The position numbers were made by a program, and so were the translations under genes. 64,000 nt of DNA from contig OZ251461.1 of the NCBI GenBank assembly GCA_965242575.1, forward strand, positions 434,001-498,000, written 5' to 3'. Shown piece by piece: positions 8,786-16,923 of the stretch. This DNA comes from JANQOH01 sp965242575. GTDB lineage: Bacteria; Pseudomonadota; Alphaproteobacteria; UBA7887. The notes below the pieces were generated by a model. The model made no database searches. It worked only from the letters and a program-made list of their open reading frames with translations, and was not told the origin of the DNA. How positions within the stretch are numbered: position 1 is the first letter of the stretch; every line of letters begins with the position of its first letter.

Positions 8786-9201
8786 GCCCCGCGACCGGGC
8801 CGGAGAACCCGCGCGTCTACGGCGTGTTGATGCGCGCCGGGCGCGCGCTGATGGCCGCCGAGCGGGTGATGGGCCGCCCGGTCCTCAAATTCCCCGGCGG
8901 CGCGGTGGAGGCGGGGGAGACTCCGGAGGCCGCGCTGGCGCGCGAGTTCGACGAGGAGGCGGGCCTCGCGGTGTCCGCCGTCGCGCTGCTGCACGCGCCG
9001 GGGACGCTGTTCAGCCCGTGGACGCTCCGCCCCTACACGCCGCTGTTCTACGCGGTGGCCGGCGGCGGCGCGCCGCGCGTCCCCCCCGGCGAGGCGCTGA
9101 CGCTGCGCTTCATGACGCCCGAGGACGCGGCGGCCGGCGCGATGGCCGACCCCGACCGCATAGCCCTCGCTCGCGCCGCGGCGCTGAAGGCGCGCTCGTG
9201 A
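8782..9201 (+). CDS. Nudix hydrolase
   Basis: A small (139-residue) pyrophosphohydrolase. The Nudix box is complete: GGAVEAGETPEAALAREF followed by DEEAGLAV, giving Gx5Ex7REUxEExGU with Phe at the first U and the metal-binding glutamates. It begins ATG overlapping the prpE stop and ends at TGA overlapping the GTG of the next gene, so the three form one coupled unit. The leading sequence YGVLMRAGRALMAAERVMGRPVLKFPGG suggests an ADP-ribose or nucleotide-sugar type substrate site, but specificity cannot be read from sequence alone. The operon does not clarify the substrate. Confidence 0.88.
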   Translation: MSPATGPENPRVYGVLMRAGRALMAAERVMGRPVLKFPGGAVEAGETPEAALAREFDEEAGLAVSAVALLHAPGTLFSPWTLRPYTPLFYAVAGGGAPRVPPGEALTLRFMTPEDAAAGAMADPDRIALARAAALKARS

Positions 9202-10031
9202 CCGCCGGCTCGCCGGCCCGCGCGGAGGGCGCGCTGCTCCTCCACCCCCGCGTTGCGGAGAAGCTCGCGAAGATCGGCGATTTGCGGCGCGACCTGTCGA
9301 TCCTGCTCGAGGAGCTCGAAGACGTTCTGCGCCATCGCCGCGATGCGGTCATGGCGCTCTACATGCGGGAGGTCGGCCGCCTGGAGTTCGAATTGTTTCG
9401 CGTCCGGGCGAAGGTTGCGGAACTCAGATACCGCATCGCGTTCCTGCAACGGGAGGTCAATCTCGGCGCGCCCGTGACCGCCGCCCGCGTCGCCGTTCTC
9501 GACGAGAAGGTCGCGGCGGAATTCGCGAAGACGACGGCGGAAATCCAGCGCCGCGAGAAGGAGGTCCGCGATTCGCAAGACTATCTCGACGGCCCGGGCC
9601 TGCCGCCGGAGGCCGTCCGCGAATTGAAGAACCTGTATCGCGCGCTTTGCAAGAAGCATCATCCCGACGTCAACGGGAGCGCCGCCGAGTCGTGGAGGCA
9701 CTGGGCCCTGCTGCAACACGCATACGGGGCCGGGGACCTCGATCTGATGAAAACGCTGGCGGACGGCGCCGGCGATCCGGACGTCGCGCCGCCCGAGGAC
9801 CCGGACGCGGAGATCGCGCGTTTGCAGTCCCGAATCGCGAATCGGAAGAACCGCATGGCGGAGGCGCTTTCCTCTCCGCCGTTGTCCTACGAGGACAAGC
9901 TTTCCGACCCCGCATGGGTGCGGGAGTCGCAGGAAAGGTTGAGGCGGGAGATCGCCGCCGGCGCGGCGGACCGGGATCGGTTGACGATGCTGTACAAAAC
10001 GCTGCTTCCCGGCTCCGGCGCCGTCCATTGA
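9198..10031 (+). CDS. Coiled-coil protein with a DnaJ-like (J) segment
   Basis: Starts at GTG overlapping the Nudix stop (GTGA). 277 residues, strongly helical and charged. Residues about 20-130 look like a long coiled coil (many Glu/Arg/Leu heptads). Around residue 145, LKNLYRALCKKHHPDVNG is a J-domain helix II-loop with the HPD tripeptide at 155-157, followed by a helix III-like stretch ending in DLDLMKTLAD. Another coiled coil follows near 205-235. J domains stimulate Hsp70 ATPase, so a DnaK co-chaperone role is possible, but the domain is atypical in context. No standard family name comes to mind. It is followed one base later by a HIRAN gene. Confidence 0.6.
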   Translation: MTAGSPARAEGALLLHPRVAEKLAKIGDLRRDLSILLEELEDVLRHRRDAVMALYMREVGRLEFELFRVRAKVAELRYRIAFLQREVNLGAPVTAARVAVLDEKVAAEFAKTTAEIQRREKEVRDSQDYLDGPGLPPEAVRELKNLYRALCKKHHPDVNGSAAESWRHWALLQHAYGAGDLDLMKTLADGAGDPDVAPPEDPDAEIARLQSRIANRKNRMAEALSSPPLSYEDKLSDPAWVRESQERLRREIAAGAADRDRLTMLYKTLLPGSGAVH

Positions 10032-10032
10032 C

Positions 10033-10428
10033 ATGAGCGGCGCCCTCCGAAAGCAGGATATCGTCAACCAACTTCTCGCCCGCAGCTTCGCCGGGACGCC
10101 GATACCGGTTCCGTTCGCGCGCGACGTCATGCTGGCCTCGATGCACGTGGCCGGCGCGGCGTTCTACGAAGCGCAGGACGCGGCGGACGGGATGCGGGCC
10201 GGGCAGCGCCTGTCGCTGCGCCGCGAACCCGGCAACCCCCATGACGGGCTGGCGATCGAGGTCCTGGAGCCGGAGGGGCGCAAGCTCGGTTACCTTCCCC
10301 GCAGCTGCAACGAAATCCCGGCGCGGCTGATGGACGCCGGCAAGCGGCTGTTCCTGCGGCTGGAGTCGATCGCGAAGCACGAAGCGTGGGTGGAGATCCA
10401 GGTCACGCTTTACATGGAAGACTATTGA
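10033..10428 (+). CDS. HIRAN domain protein
   Basis: A 131-residue stand-alone HIRAN protein. The HIRAN fold (OB-like, named after HIP116/Rad5) binds DNA ends or damaged DNA and is also found in bacterial proteins of unclear role. The core is visible as VAGAAFYEAQDAADGMRAGQ, then LSLRREPGNPHDGLAIEV, and KLGYLPRSCNEIPARLMDAGK. The preceding ~35 residues are a short N-terminal extension. The ATG follows the previous stop after one base, so it is probably cotranscribed with prpE-nudix-J-domain genes. Known stand-alone bacterial HIRAN proteins are predicted to sense DNA damage; a link with the J-like protein is a guess. Confidence 0.85.
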   Translation: MSGALRKQDIVNQLLARSFAGTPIPVPFARDVMLASMHVAGAAFYEAQDAADGMRAGQRLSLRREPGNPHDGLAIEVLEPEGRKLGYLPRSCNEIPARLMDAGKRLFLRLESIAKHEAWVEIQVTLYMEDY

Positions 10429-10546
10429 CGCGGAGGACGCGGGGAGGACCCTCATGACGCTCGACCTGCGCGTTCGCGGCGCCGGCGCGGTGGCCGGCTC
10501 CGGCGCGCCGCGCCTGAACGCGCCGATGTCGGAGTCGCCGGCGGCG

Positions 10547-10639
10547 CTAACCGAACAGCCAGCCGATGAGCGCGAAGAACGCCCACACCGCGAGGAAGAG
10601 GCCGAGCGCCTGGCCGAGGCCGTCGGAGAAATCCTGCAT
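10547..10639 (-). CDS. Possible 30-residue membrane peptide
   Basis: A short minus-strand frame encodes MQDFSDGLGQALGLF then LAVWAFFALIGWLFG and a stop. It is a clean amphipathic/polar head followed by one transmembrane helix of about 18 residues, like many small inner-membrane proteins. The ribosome site is weak, so translation is uncertain. The opposite strand carries a longer open frame (10454-10981) with a good GGGGAGG ribosome site but low-complexity sequence, which I consider less likely to be a real protein. The remainder of 10640-10872 shows no recognisable gene. Confidence 0.4.
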   Translation of the reverse strand: MQDFSDGLGQALGLFLAVWAFFALIGWLFG

Positions 10640-10872
10640 GGCGGGAGCATAGCATGGCGGCGGCGAACGCGGAACTGGCGATCCGCGTCCGCGCGCTGCG
10701 CGGCATGGACCGGCAGGAGCGGGAGATCCGCGGCGTCGGCCGGGGCGCGCATCGCGCCGCGTCTGCCGACGGTGGAGGCCGGCCCGGCGGCGGCTTCGCC
10801 CATCGCTTGCATGCGCGGGAGCGTTGCGCTATGGATGCCGCGCGCCGCGGCGGGAGCAGGTAGCTGGACGAA

Positions 10873-11100
10873 ATGGATCGAGCGCCGCCGGACGATGCGG
10901 CATGGGCCGATGTCGCCCTCGCGCTTGTCGAGTTCGCGAGAGAGGACACATGGAAATTCATCTTGGCCGTTGGCATACTGATGTTTCTGTGGCGGGCGTT
11001 GCGCGTCAAGATCGTATGGACATCGGCGCGGGATTACACCCGCCGGAGAAACGTAGAGGCTCCCGACCCGTCCCCTGTGGAAAGCGAATCCGATGACTGA
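10873..11100 (+). CDS. Small single-pass membrane protein
   Basis: 75 residues: an acidic N-terminus (about 25 residues), one transmembrane helix FILAVGILMFLWRAL followed by basic residues, and a polar acidic tail. By the positive-inside rule the N-terminus would be outside. It overlaps the next membrane gene by 8 bases, which indicates translational coupling and probably a joint function. Composition is less GC-rich than neighbours. No family recognised. Confidence 0.6.
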   Translation: MDRAPPDDAAWADVALALVEFAREDTWKFILAVGILMFLWRALRVKIVWTSARDYTRRRNVEAPDPSPVESESDD

Positions 11101-11590
11101 CGCCGTTCTTATCAAAATCGGATACCTTGTCGCCGCGGTGGTTGCATACGAGCTCCTCCGCTGGCGTCTGGTGCTCGCCACTCACGAGTTCCGAACCCGC
11201 GCCGGCTGCGAGGCCGACCGCTGGGCCGCCGACCCCCGGGTGCATCCGCGCATGCGAACGACGTTGTCGGCGATCGCCGACAACGCCTACCGGCCCTCCG
11301 CGCCCTGGATCGTCCTGTCGGGATGGATCTTCATGTTGTTTCTGCCGCCAGGGCGCCTCCGCGATACGGAGGTTTCCGACGAGCCCGAAGTCACCGTCGC
11401 AATTGGCGCCCTGCTTGCGAAGCTCTTTTTCGCGGCGATCCTGACCAGCCCGCTGGCTTGCGTGTTGGCGGTCGTCGTTCTGGCGGCGGGCCTGCTGCTG
11501 CGCGGCTCCGTCGAAGCGCTCGCGCGCTATGTCGCCGCGGCGGGCGACAGGTTTTTCGCGAACGCCGCCGGGTATTCGCGCCCCGCCTGA
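11093..11590 (+). CDS. Membrane protein of unknown function
   Basis: 165 residues with about four hydrophobic segments: residues 5-22 (IGYLVAAVVAYELL), 66-84 (WIVLSGWIFMLFL), 101-118 and 122-140 (CVLAVVVLAAGLLL). A soluble loop rich in Arg/Asp lies between the first and second segments. It starts inside the end of the preceding small membrane gene, so the two are probably a pair. No conserved motif that I can attach to a known family. It ends 53 bases before recQ. Confidence 0.6.
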   Translation: MTDAVLIKIGYLVAAVVAYELLRWRLVLATHEFRTRAGCEADRWAADPRVHPRMRTTLSAIADNAYRPSAPWIVLSGWIFMLFLPPGRLRDTEVSDEPEVTVAIGALLAKLFFAAILTSPLACVLAVVVLAAGLLLRGSVEALARYVAAAGDRFFANAAGYSRPA

Positions 11591-11642
11591 ACGCGCGGGC
11601 GGCGTGAACCTCTTTCTCGCCGACGCGGCGCCCGGCGGCGCC

Positions 11643-13439
11643 ATGGCGGCGGCGCGCGAGGCGATGCGCCGCGTGTTCGGCTTCGACGACTTCCGCCCGG
11701 GACAGGAGGACGTCATCGCGGCCGTCCTCGCCGGCGGCGACGTGTTCGCGGTCATGCCGACCGGCGGCGGCAAGTCGCTCTGTTACCAGCTGCCGGCCAT
11801 TCTCCGCGGCGGGCTCGCGGTCGTCGTGTCGCCGCTGATCGCGCTGATGCGCAACCAGGTGAGCCAGCTGGCGGCGATGGGAGTCGCCGCCGGCTGCGTC
11901 AATTCGCAGAACCCGCCGGGCGAGAACCGGCGCGTCGGCCGCCTGGCGCGGGACGGCGCGCTGCGCTTGCTCTACGCCGCGCCGGAGCGCCTGCTGCTGC
12001 CGGAGACGGCGGCCTTCCTCGAGCGCTGCGGGGTCGATCTGCTCGCCATCGACGAGGCGCATTGCATTTCGCAGTGGGGGCACGACTTCCGCCCCGAATA
12101 CCTCCAGCTCCGCGACCTGCGCGCGGCGCTCGGCGGCCCGCAAACCATCGCCTTCACCGCCACCGCCGACGCGGCGACCCGCGACGACATCGAGGCGCGC
12201 CTGTTCGACTCCCCGCCCCGGCGCTTCGTCATGGGGTTCGACCGCCCGAACATCCGCCTCGCGATGGCGGCGAAGAACGGCGCGGACGGCCAGGTCGCGC
12301 GCTTCGTCGCCGCGCATGAGGGCGAAAGCGGCATCGTCTATTGCCGGACCCGCCGACGCGCCGAGGACGTGGCGCAGACGCTGCGCGCCGCCGGCCACGA
12401 CGCCGTGGCCTACCACGCCGGCCTGGAGACCGGGGCGCGCCGCGCGGCGCAGGACCGCTTCCTGCGCGAAGACGGCGTCGTCGCGGTCGCCACCGTCGCC
12501 TTCGGCATGGGGATCGACAAGCCCGACGTGCGGTTCGTCTGCCACGCCGACATGCCGGAGAACGTCGAGAGCTGGTACCAGGAGATCGGCCGCGCCGGGC
12601 GCGACGGCCTCCCCGCCGACACGCTGACCCTCTACGGGGTGGCCGACATGGCGCGCCGCCGCGGGCATATCCTCCAGGACGGCGAAGACGGGGAGCGCAG
12701 GCGCGTCGCCATGCACCGCTTCGACGCGCTGGTGGCGCTGTGCGAGTCGCACCGCTGCCGGCGCCGGACGCTGCTCGCCTATTTCGGCGAGGCGTCGGAG
12801 CCTTGCGGCAATTGCGACCTGTGCATCGACGGCGTCGAGACGGTGGACGGGACCGAGGACGCGCGCAAGGCGATGAGCGCCGTCGCGCGCACCGGCGAGC
12901 GGTTCGCCACCGCCCACCTGATCGCCCTGCTGCGCGGCGAGCGGACCGGCAAGGTCGCGGAATACGGCCACGACCGCCTGCCCACTTTCGGCGTCGGCAA
13001 GGACCGCTCAGCGCAATACTGGCGCGCGGCGTTCCGCCAGCTCTACGCCGCCGGCTGCCTCGACATGGACATCGTGCGCTTCGGGCGCTGGCTGCTGACC
13101 GACGCCGGTCGGCGCGTGCTGCGCGGCGAGGAGCGCTTCGAAATGCGCGCCGACGCCATGGGCCGCCGCCGCGCAAAGCGGAAGAAGACGCCCGCGCCGG
13201 CGCCTTCGGGGCCGGTGGACGACGCGCTGCTCGCGGCGCTCAAGGCGCGGCGGCGGGAGATCGCCGAAGCGCGGGGAGTCCCCGCCTACGTAGTGTTCGC
13301 CGACCGCACGCTGATCGAGATGGCGGCGCACAAGCCGCGCGACCGCGCCGGAATGGCGGCGCTGCACGGGGTCGGCGAGGCGAAGCTCGCGCGGTACGCC
13401 GACGCCTTCCTCGCCGTCGTCGCGGAGCGCGCTTCGTGA
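11643..13439 (+). CDS. recQ: ATP-dependent DNA helicase RecQ
   Basis: A 3'-5' superfamily 2 helicase of recombination and fork repair. FGFDDFRPGQEDVI is the motif 0 region, MPTGGGKSLCYQLP motif I (near residue 40), IDEAHCISQWGHDFRPEY motif II with the aromatic-rich loop (near 137), and FTATA motif III; GIVYCRTRRRAEDVA, VATVAFGMGIDKPDVRFV and YQEIGRAGRDG are motifs IV-VI. A four-Cys zinc site (CESHRCRR then CGNCDLC) lies near residues 365-400, followed by a winged-helix (RQC) region and a C-terminal HRDC domain (about 515-590). An ATG at 11643 fits the family start; a GTG at 11604 is an alternative. The stop overlaps the next start. Confidence 0.95.
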   Translation: MAAAREAMRRVFGFDDFRPGQEDVIAAVLAGGDVFAVMPTGGGKSLCYQLPAILRGGLAVVVSPLIALMRNQVSQLAAMGVAAGCVNSQNPPGENRRVGRLARDGALRLLYAAPERLLLPETAAFLERCGVDLLAIDEAHCISQWGHDFRPEYLQLRDLRAALGGPQTIAFTATADAATRDDIEARLFDSPPRRFVMGFDRPNIRLAMAAKNGADGQVARFVAAHEGESGIVYCRTRRRAEDVAQTLRAAGHDAVAYHAGLETGARRAAQDRFLREDGVVAVATVAFGMGIDKPDVRFVCHADMPENVESWYQEIGRAGRDGLPADTLTLYGVADMARRRGHILQDGEDGERRRVAMHRFDALVALCESHRCRRRTLLAYFGEASEPCGNCDLCIDGVETVDGTEDARKAMSAVARTGERFATAHLIALLRGERTGKVAEYGHDRLPTFGVGKDRSAQYWRAAFRQLYAAGCLDMDIVRFGRWLLTDAGRRVLRGEERFEMRADAMGRRRAKRKKTPAPAPSGPVDDALLAALKARRREIAEARGVPAYVVFADRTLIEMAAHKPRDRAGMAALHGVGEAKLARYADAFLAVVAERAS

Positions 13440-13843
13440 CCCGCCGCGCCGCCGCCCTGTTCGCGCTCGCCGCCCTGCTGGCGCCGTCCGGCGCGGCGGC
13501 GATGGACGAGGCCGAGCGCGCGGCGCGGCGCGGCGCCGCCGACTACCACGCGCTGTTCGAGCTGCGCGAGGTCGCGCCGCCCGCCGCGCCGCGCGCCGAC
13601 GGCTCCGGCCGCTGCCGCGCGCGCGGGGTCGCCCACATCCTGTTTCGCGGCCCGCGCGACCTGGAGACCGGCCGTCCGCTGGAGGTCTTTCTGCGCTGCG
13701 GCGCCGGCGCGAGCGGCGCGGACGAGGCGGCTCCGCTGCTCTACGACTACGCGGACCCCGCCGCGCCCCGGCACCTGATCGTCTGGCTGCATCGCTTCGA
13801 GGAGCTGTTCGTCGCCGTCGACTGGGTCGCGCCGGGGTTCTGA
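13436..13843 (+). CDS. Secreted protein of unknown function
   Basis: 135 residues starting at a GTG that overlaps the recQ stop (GTGA). A clear signal peptide, RRAAALFALAALLAPSGAAAMD, with an AxA cleavage site near residue 22, predicts export to the periplasm. The mature part has two cysteines that could pair (GRCRARG and LRCGAG), alternating strand-like segments, and ends in LIVWLHRFEELFVAVDWVAPGF. No family recognised. Coupling to recQ is probably positional only. Confidence 0.65.
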   Translation: MTRRAAALFALAALLAPSGAAAMDEAERAARRGAADYHALFELREVAPPAAPRADGSGRCRARGVAHILFRGPRDLETGRPLEVFLRCGAGASGADEAAPLLYDYADPAAPRHLIVWLHRFEELFVAVDWVAPGF

Positions 13844-13927
13844 ACGCGCCGGGCGGTTTCGGCGTTCGGCCCGGCCCTTGCCGCCGCCCTGTTGCGATCC
13901 ATGCGCGATCCGTGCTATGCTCACGGC

Positions 13928-14164
13928 ATGAATGCAACGACCTTCGACGCACACGCCGCAGCCCGCGCCATGGAAGCCGCCGGCATCGAACGTCGACACG
14001 CCGACGTCATCGCCGCCGCGATGCGTCAGGCCGCAGCCGCGGACCGCGACGCCTTGGCGACGAAAGCCGATCTCAAGGCCGAGATCGCCGCCCTCCAGGT
14101 GCGCCTGATGGGCTTTATCGCCGTCGTCGGCGGCTTGGTCGTCGCCGCGATCAAGCTCCTGTAG
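13928..14164 (+). CDS. Small coiled-coil/transmembrane protein (DUF1640, CCDC90-like)
   Basis: 78 residues from the ATG at 13928. The sequence begins TTFDAHAAARAMEAAGIERRHADVIAAAM, typical of bacterial DUF1640/CCDC90-like proteins, then an Ala/Asp/Lys coiled coil (ATKADLKAEIAALQVRL) and a C-terminal transmembrane helix FIAVVGGLVVAAIKLL. In eukaryotes relatives (MCUR1/CCDC90B) are membrane-anchored coiled-coil scaffolds; the bacterial role is unknown. The upstream in-frame ATGs would add low-complexity residues and are less likely. Confidence 0.75.
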   Translation: MNATTFDAHAAARAMEAAGIERRHADVIAAAMRQAAAADRDALATKADLKAEIAALQVRLMGFIAVVGGLVVAAIKLL

Positions 14165-14304
14165 CGCCCACACCCGCGCCCGCCCTACCGCCCGATCATC
14201 CGCCGCCGCCGCTTCGAGGACCCGTTCATCGCCGTCGACCGGGTCGCGCCGGGGCGGTTCTCCGATATACTGGAGGAGCGGCGCATCGAAAGGGAGGGGG
14301 CAGG

Positions 14305-14643
14305 ATGGCAACCGCGGTCAGGCGCGAGATAACGGTCGCCCGTTTCGCCGGCGGGCCGACGCCCATGTCGCGGAGGGACGGCGAGAAGGGCGGCGCGCGG
14401 TTCCGCGACGACGTCCTGTGGCCGGCGCTTCGCGATGGCGGTTCGGTGCAGGTGAGCCTCTACGGAATTCCGGGCTATAGCTCGTCGTTCCTCGACGAGG
14501 CTTTCGGCGGCTTGGTCCGCAAGCATCCCGACCTCGGCCCCGGCCTGCGGAGCCGCCTGGAGATCGTCGGCCCGAACCGGAATCTCATCGAGCTGATCTG
14601 GATATACATCGACCGGGCGAGGACCGGCGGCGGCGCCGCCTGA
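14305..14643 (+). CDS. STAS-like domain protein (DUF4325)
   Basis: 112 residues after a strong purine ribosome site (AGGGAGGGGG). The protein has the pattern of stand-alone STAS-like DUF4325 proteins: FRDDVLWPALRDGGSVQVSL followed by GYSSSFLDEAFGGLVRK, the conserved serine-rich SSFLDEAFG turn, and a C-terminal helix. These proteins are usually paired with histidine-kinase-like ATPases or other signalling partners in anti-sigma-type modules; here the following gene (11 bases downstream) is a membrane protein instead. Function is unknown; a partner-switching role is inference from the fold. Confidence 0.7.
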   Translation: MATAVRREITVARFAGGPTPMSRRDGEKGGARFRDDVLWPALRDGGSVQVSLYGIPGYSSSFLDEAFGGLVRKHPDLGPGLRSRLEIVGPNRNLIELIWIYIDRARTGGGAA

Positions 14644-14654
14644 CGGCGACGGCG

Positions 14655-15158
14655 ATGGATGCCGCGTGGTTGGAAAGGTTTTCGGGGATCGCCGCCGGCG
14701 GCTTGTGCGCCGGACTCGGCGCGACCCTCGCGGCCGGCTACGTGCAGTGGAAACTGGCCCGCAGGGCCGAGCGGCGGGAGCTCCTCGCCGAAGTGTGCGA
14801 TTCGGCGGCGCGGTGCCTCGATGACGTGCGCGACAATCTCGTCGCCTACTGGACGGGAAGCGCCGGTCGGGACATGCGCGCCCCCAGAATCCTCGCGGAC
14901 TTGAGCCAGATCGACAACGAGATCGAATTCCTTGGAACGTTCGGAACCGATCACGATAGCGCGCGCAAGCTCTGGTACCTCCTGCACGAGACAGGCACGA
15001 GCGGCGATTTCGGCGCCGCGCCGGATCTCGATCCGGCGAGGGCGGCGAACATCATCGACATGGCGGGGCGGCTCTCCAACGAACTCCGGGCGATCCGCGT
15101 GAAACACGCAACCCGCTCGCCGCGGTTCGTGGACCACCTGCTGCGCGGGAGCGAGTGA
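14655..15158 (+). CDS. Membrane-anchored protein of unknown function
   Basis: 167 residues. An N-terminal transmembrane segment (GIAAGGLCAGLGATLAAGYV) is followed by a basic helix and a soluble, mostly helical domain with several charged pairs. It follows the STAS-like gene by 11 bases and is probably cotranscribed, so it may be the membrane partner of that protein. No recognisable catalytic motif. Slightly lower GC than the surrounding metabolic genes. Confidence 0.6.
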   Translation: MDAAWLERFSGIAAGGLCAGLGATLAAGYVQWKLARRAERRELLAEVCDSAARCLDDVRDNLVAYWTGSAGRDMRAPRILADLSQIDNEIEFLGTFGTDHDSARKLWYLLHETGTSGDFGAAPDLDPARAANIIDMAGRLSNELRAIRVKHATRSPRFVDHLLRGSE

Positions 15159-15187
15159 GGCCGGAGCGCAACGAACGGAGCGAACCC

Positions 15188-16861
15188 ATGCACGACCTGA
15201 TCCTTCGCGGCGCAGACATATACGACGGTTCGGGCGGCCCCGTCCGCCGGGGCGACGTCGCGGTGGCGGGCGGGCGAATCGCCGCGGTGGGCGAAAAACT
15301 CGGCGGCGCCCGCGAGACCGTGGACGCCGGCGGACTCGCGCTCGCCCCCGGGATCGTCGACACCCACACCCATTACGACGCGCAGCTCGCATGGGACCCG
15401 TGGGCCACCCCGTCGCCGGCGCTCGGAGTCTCCACCGTGATCGTCGGCAATTGCGGCTTCGGAATCGCGCCCTGCCGGCCGCCGCACCGCGACATGACCG
15501 CGCGCAACCTGTGCAACGTCGAGGGCATGTCCATCGACGCGCTGCGCGCCGGCGCGCGCTGGGACTTCGAGACCTTCCCGGAATATCTCGACTCCGTGGA
15601 GCGCGCCGGGACCGGGCCGAACGTCGCCGCCTATATCGGCCATTCCGCCGTCCGCACATGGGTCATGGGCGAGGAGGCGACCGCGCGCGCCGCGACCGCC
15701 GCCGAGATCGCCGAAATGGCCGAGCTCGTGCGCGGCGGCATGGCGGCCGGCGCCATCGGCTTCGCCACCTCCACCTTCGAGGGCCACAACGGCCACGGCG
15801 GAGTCCCCATGCCGTCGCTGCTGGCCGAGGAGCGCGAAATCGCCGCGCTGGTCGGCGCGATGGCGGAGTCCGGGCGCGGCGTGTTCATGCTCACCCGGGG
15901 CAAGAAGACCCGGCTGGACGCGCTGGAGCGCATCGCCGCCGACACCGGCCGCCCCGTCGTCGTCGCCGCGCTGCTCCACGACCACACCGACCCCGGCGCC
16001 ACCGACCGCGCGATGGCGCGCATAGCCGAGGCCAACGCGCGCGGCCGCGCGCTGTGGGGGCAGGTCTCCTGCTGCCCGCTCACGATGGAGTTCACCCTCC
16101 GCAACCCGTATCTCATGGAGTCCTACGCCGCTTGGCGCCCGGCGATGGCGGCGGGCGGCGAGGGCCTCGAGCGCATCTACGCCGACCCCGAATTCCGCGC
16201 CGCGATGAAGGCCGAGCTGGAGAGCGCGGACGGCCTGCGCGCGTTCAACGGCGACTGGTCGCGCATCGTCGTCGCCCGGACCGGGAACGGCGCCGCCGCC
16301 GGGCTGGAGGGCCGCCACGTCGCCGAACTGGCGGCGGCGGCGGGCGCGCACCCGCTGGATCGCTTCCTCGACATCGGCCTCGCCGACAACCTCGACACGC
16401 TGTTCGCCTCGACCCTGCTCAACTCCGACGAGGAGGCGGTGGGGCGGCTGATAACCCACCCCAACAGCACCGTGGCGCTCTCCGACGCCGGCGCGCACCT
16501 CACCTTCTTCTGCGACGCCGGCTTCGGCCTCCACCTCTACGGCCACTGGGTCCGCGACAAGGGCGCGTTGACCCTGGAGGAGGCGGTCCACCGCATGACC
16601 GGGCGGCAGGCCGACCTGTTCGGCCTCCCCGGCCGCGGACGGATCCGCGAGGGCGCCTGGGCCGACCTGATGCTGTTCGACCCGGCGGCGGTGGGGCGGA
16701 CTCCCAACCGCCGCGTCCACGACCTGCCCGGCGGCGCGAGCCGGCTGGTCTGCGGCGCGCAGGGCCTCCACGGCGTGTGGATCAACGGCGCGCGCGCCGC
16801 CGGCGAGAACGGGCTGCGCGGGAACGGCGAACTTCCGGGCCGGACGATCCGCGGTCGTTGA
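15188..16861 (+). CDS. N-acyl-D-amino-acid deacylase (D-aminoacylase), amidohydrolase family
   Basis: A metal-dependent amidohydrolase that releases D-amino acids from N-acyl or related derivatives. The N-terminal beta-sandwich (LILRGADIYDGSGGPVRRGDVAVAGGRIAAVG) leads into the TIM barrel with the metal motif DTHTHYDAQLAWDP, then GNCGFGIAPCRP, the GFATSTFEGHNG loop, and a late LSDAGAHLTFFCDAG motif with the catalytic Asp. The end (GAWADLMLFDP, VNG-type return of the sandwich) is complete. The ATG at 15188 lies 30 bases after the previous stop. It is followed by a LarA-type isomerase on the same strand, suggesting a joint role in D-amino-acid or hydroxy-acid catabolism, and the DAO-like gene at the window start fits that theme. 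Confidence 0.85.
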   Translation: MHDLILRGADIYDGSGGPVRRGDVAVAGGRIAAVGEKLGGARETVDAGGLALAPGIVDTHTHYDAQLAWDPWATPSPALGVSTVIVGNCGFGIAPCRPPHRDMTARNLCNVEGMSIDALRAGARWDFETFPEYLDSVERAGTGPNVAAYIGHSAVRTWVMGEEATARAATAAEIAEMAELVRGGMAAGAIGFATSTFEGHNGHGGVPMPSLLAEEREIAALVGAMAESGRGVFMLTRGKKTRLDALERIAADTGRPVVVAALLHDHTDPGATDRAMARIAEANARGRALWGQVSCCPLTMEFTLRNPYLMESYAAWRPAMAAGGEGLERIYADPEFRAAMKAELESADGLRAFNGDWSRIVVARTGNGAAAGLEGRHVAELAAAAGAHPLDRFLDIGLADNLDTLFASTLLNSDEEAVGRLITHPNSTVALSDAGAHLTFFCDAGFGLHLYGHWVRDKGALTLEEAVHRMTGRQADLFGLPGRGRIREGAWADLMLFDPAAVGRTPNRRVHDLPGGASRLVCGAQGLHGVWINGARAAGENGLRGNGELPGRTIRGR

Positions 16862-16923
16862 TTCCGCCGCGCGCGCCGCGTATGATCGGCGCAGGCGAAA
16901 GACCGGGACGAGGGGAGGACGCC

